64,000 bases of DNA from Gymnopilus junonius (lineage: Eukaryota; Basidiomycota; Agaricomycetes; Agaricales; Galerinaceae), in contig JADNYJ010000010.1 of assembly GCA_015501075.1 (NCBI GenBank), positions 62,001 through 126,000 on the forward strand. The letters are read 5' to 3'. The first letter of the stretch is position 1. Each line of letters starts with the position of its first letter. The position numbers were made by a program, and so were the translations under genes. Below are positions 61,191 through 64,000 of the stretch, piece after piece. The notes under the pieces are model-generated. The model saw nothing but the letters and a program-made list of their open reading frames with translations, did not search any database and was not told the DNA's origin.

Positions 61191-61936
61191 TGTACTATAC
61201 AAATTAGTAATTTGCAGCAAAAATAGGAGTACAACAACTTACAGATGAACTATGGCAATGATCAGGGAAGATGACCCATTTCCCTTTGAGCATTTACTTA
61301 TACTTGATCCAGAACGGTATCTGTTCATAGCAATATGTTTCACTCTGAACGGATTGCCTCATGAGTCAATTCAGCTTGCCATGATGAACCGGTACATCAA
61401 CCCCAATACGCAGAAGCAACTAATGCACAAAATGTCATAATCGTGCTAATGCTGTAAGCCTGTCTGCAGCGACAATGGATGGATCAGCAACGCAAAAGAG
61501 GGTTCAAGTTGAAGTGGAAGAAGGTATGGATTGCATAATACTACCGTGGTATTACACCCAACAAACACCCAGAAAATTGATCCAAATTATTTACATCTAA
61601 AGTTATGCGTTGGCTTTCGTGCCAATTGTTGGGGCAAACAGGACAGTGCATGTGAGTACTGTAGTTTCCCGGCCAAAGAGACGACATACCCGCCATTTAA
61701 TTTCCGTATCCATCAAGCGCCCATAAACTGAGTAAAAACTTCAACGCACCAACGATAGTAATGGAAACACTACTCCTGGATGAATTATTGCCACTCGAAG
61801 CAAGATATTAATACATCTGATATAAGCAATGAACTCTACACCCAACCAAGAATAAGGATCGATACCCTCCCGAATCTCCAGACTGAAACTAACGATACAA
61901 AATGTTCATTAACAGAACGCGTGATAGAGAAAAAGA
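61191..61936. other. Intergenic stretch, no gene recognised
   Basis: A plus-strand frame 61252..61440 (starting MAMIREDDPFPFEHLL) is unrecognised. Otherwise unremarkable. Confidence 0.45.
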
Positions 61937-63282
61937 TCAGTTGGCAGCACGACATTGAGTATCTTGTTGATCGCATTGGCCGACCGTCAGTCCGGAAGAT
62001 CTACCGGCAGCAGAGTTGGCGATGTTAGCACATTGGTTATGTTGGACATCGCATGAGCGGCCGACAGCAGCACTGAGATTCAGGAACGAGTCTGATTCAC
62101 CGGTCACAACGAATCCACGACCTCCGGCTGTAACAGGGGGAGCAGCGGCACCACCTACTATGCGATGGTCAGAAAGGCTATGAATTATAAGAAAGAAAAC
62201 TGCTCACAGGCCCCAGCGAATTTTTGAAGGTTCCCGGAGGTAGAGGTAGAACTCGCCGTGGCTTCACTAATGAAAAATGTAAATCTTTTAATGAAGCTAG
62301 AGAGAACTTAGTTATACTGACGTGGAGGATGGAGTAGCAGCCGACGAGGCTGCACTGGCTGCCTGACCGTCGTTGTTTTGAGCGTTGTTAACACTTCCAG
62401 TTGCATCGCCAGCCGTGCTCACTGCGGGGGTAACAGAACTGACTGCAGCATCAATTTCCGCAGCAGTAGCATCTTCAACCAAGAGATTTTGGGAGAAGAT
62501 ACAGCCTTCAGTGTCATCTGCAGTGTCGCACGAATTCCCTTTACCCGTATTGTCATTTAAATTGCCGGGCTTGAAAGTTCCTGACTTCAGTGCATCCTGT
62601 GGATTACCACCTACAGCAGCAATTTGCTTGGCCAGTTCAAGTACGATCGCCTTGTTAGTGGCTGCAGCATTGGAAGAGGCAGGGTCCTGTACAGATTTAT
62701 TCATGTTAAACGGTGAAGAGAGACAAAATCGTCGGCAAAATTCTCACCTGATGCTGCTGAATAGCAGCAATTTCCGAATTGACAGCCTGGATACTGGTGC
62801 ATGCATTGGAAGCGAGGCCAACTTTACCAGTATTACGCTCCAGCGCACGGTAAGTCAAGGCGGCAACTTGACCATTCACGTCATTGGCAGCTTTGGCGTT
62901 GGTGAATGCCTGGTCGGCAGTTGCTTGTTGCAGACAATCCAAATCCTTGGAGAAAATCCAAGGTCAGTAAGCTCATTCTGACTATCGCTTGATGTTGCTT
63001 ACTGTTATTTTGCCGGCTCCTTGAGCTGCAGCGGCATTTCCAAGGAGGCCGAAGACAGGATCCAAGATGTTGTCGGGGTTGTTTAAGTTGAGACTATTGC
63101 GGACCGTTGCCAGGAATTGGTTGTGCGAATGCTCTGAGATATTTTAATAACAGTCAATCATGACTGACATAAACCCTCAAAGTTTGACAAGTACCTTGAG
63201 GCACTTCACGTCGTATGGGAGCAGAGAGAGTCGAAGAGAACATGCAAGTAACGGAAAGGACTGCAAGAAGGGTTTGGAACAT
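61937..63282 (-). CDS. Conserved secreted protein of basidiomycetes, function unknown
   Basis: Minus-strand exons 63282..63195, 63133..63003, 62945..62748, 62686..62322, 62266..62208, 62157..61937, 353 residues, all phases consistent. Signal peptide MFQTLLAVLSVTCMFSSTLS, then NLNNPDNILDPVFGLLGNAA, DCLQQATADQAFTNAKAAND, YRALERNTGKVGLASNACTS, ALKSGTFKPGNLNDNTGKGN, DDTEGCIFSQNLLVEDATAA, an Ala/Ser/Thr-rich linker, and a C-terminal block GGRGFVVTGESDSFLNLSAA with CDVQHNQCANIANSAAG and CDQQDTQC. Eight or so cysteines in two groups suggest disulphides. Close relatives in mushroom genomes carry the same text but are not characterised to my knowledge. A TATATAAAG box is at 63531..63539. Confidence 0.85.
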
Positions 63283-64000
63283 CGCGGCCAATAATTTGGT
63301 TTTTGAAAAAAAAAATGCAAAGGAGTTCTGGTTGAATATACCAAAGCTGGAAGAAGAAACAAAGGAATGCCCGCAACCTGGAGAAAGGCAGAAATGTCAA
63401 AACGCGTAAGATCGCACGCGCGAATAGAGGTACGTACCGAGAAACAAGAAGAACCGGACAAGAACCTGTCTTGGGTGGCAAACAAAGTAGTGGAACAGAG
63501 CAAATTGCTCATGAGAGTAGCTTTATATACGCTGGACGAAATGTAATTTGAGGTACGCTTAACTGCTGGTAACAGGCAGTAACCAGGGCAATGAAGTAAT
63601 TACTTCAAGCATTAGGCGTAGCCGTCAGAAGCGGCACCTTTAGTATCACCCAGTGGGAACCTGAACTCGCTTAAGGGAGCAAGGATCGTCGTCGCTAAGG
63701 AAAGAGTCTCACTATCCTTGAACTCGTTGAGTGTAGATCACGCTGGTTTCCTTAAAATTAGACAACAATTACCACCCACTGGCTTATATTCATACACTCA
63801 ATATAAAAATCATCCCGAAAATCGTCCGCCTTGACGACTCTGGTATTTTGTTCCAGCGTCATAGGAATTTGCGTCGTAGTCTGATGGGTGAATCATACAA
63901 GGCAGCCCTCGTCGTTAGACAACGAACACCTACCGGAGTTGAGGAGAGTCCAGGGCTTTTCTAAGTTTCCCTTGTTGGTATTTAATGGAAGGTCCCTTAC
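63283..64000. other. Promoter side of the secreted-protein gene and window edge
   Basis: TATA box at about 63531..63539; no gene recognised in the remaining bases to the window end. Confidence 0.5.

Noticed and set aside
61252..61440. Plus-strand 62-codon ORF as the missing middle of the metallo-beta-lactamase gene
   Set aside because: Wrong strand and no HxHxDH motif.

Overview
The window looks like nuclear DNA of a mushroom-forming basidiomycete (Agaricomycetes). Genes are packed on both strands and cut by many short introns of about 45-65 nt with GT-AG borders and TNCTAAC/CTGAC-like branch sites. Accessory content is typical of such fungi: F-box/LRR proteins, small secreted proteins and a basidiomycete-type multi-pass membrane protein. 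I placed about 133 introns by joining conserved protein segments and checking that exon phases agree. No rRNA, tRNA, CRISPR array or intact transposon was seen.

Left part (1-14.5 kb): an unresolved edge, then a TCP11/SOK1-domain protein, V-ATPase subunit B, tubulin-folding cofactor D (20 exons), the ribosome-biogenesis protein Bud22 and a HIT zinc-finger protein. Middle (16-34.7 kb): an MFS sugar transporter with 20 exons, several only 9-17 nt long; a PTC2/3-type PP2C phosphatase whose first coding exon is only the ATG; the urease nickel chaperone UreG; a small secreted protein (paralogue A); the spindle-checkpoint kinase Mps1; a nitronate monooxygenase; a PrxQ/Bcp-type peroxiredoxin; and ribosomal protein eS19. 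Right part (35-64 kb): two F-box genes flanking a G-patch gene, a PQ-loop vacuolar amino-acid transporter divergent from prohibitin-2, a third F-box gene, a TMA23/GPATCH4-like G-patch protein, a small cysteine-rich secreted protein, a single-pass membrane protein divergent from a multi-pass membrane protein, secreted paralogue B, Tim9 divergent from DAHP synthase, a metallo-beta-lactamase-fold gene that has lost its middle, and a large conserved secreted protein.

Most genes are housekeeping and are not linked by pathway. What stands out is structural. (1) A duplicated secreted-protein pair 31 kb apart shares exon plan and promoter elements. (2) Five GC-AG introns and several micro-exons occur. 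(3) A 14-nt tandem repeat duplicates a 3' splice site in the DAHP synthase gene. (4) One gene lost an internal segment. (5) Single-base indels break the frame of many otherwise perfectly conserved genes, densest in eS19 and the neighbouring G-patch gene, which more likely reflects consensus errors than decay. I found no convincing new multi-gene system; the secreted pair and the splice oddities are the best leads.
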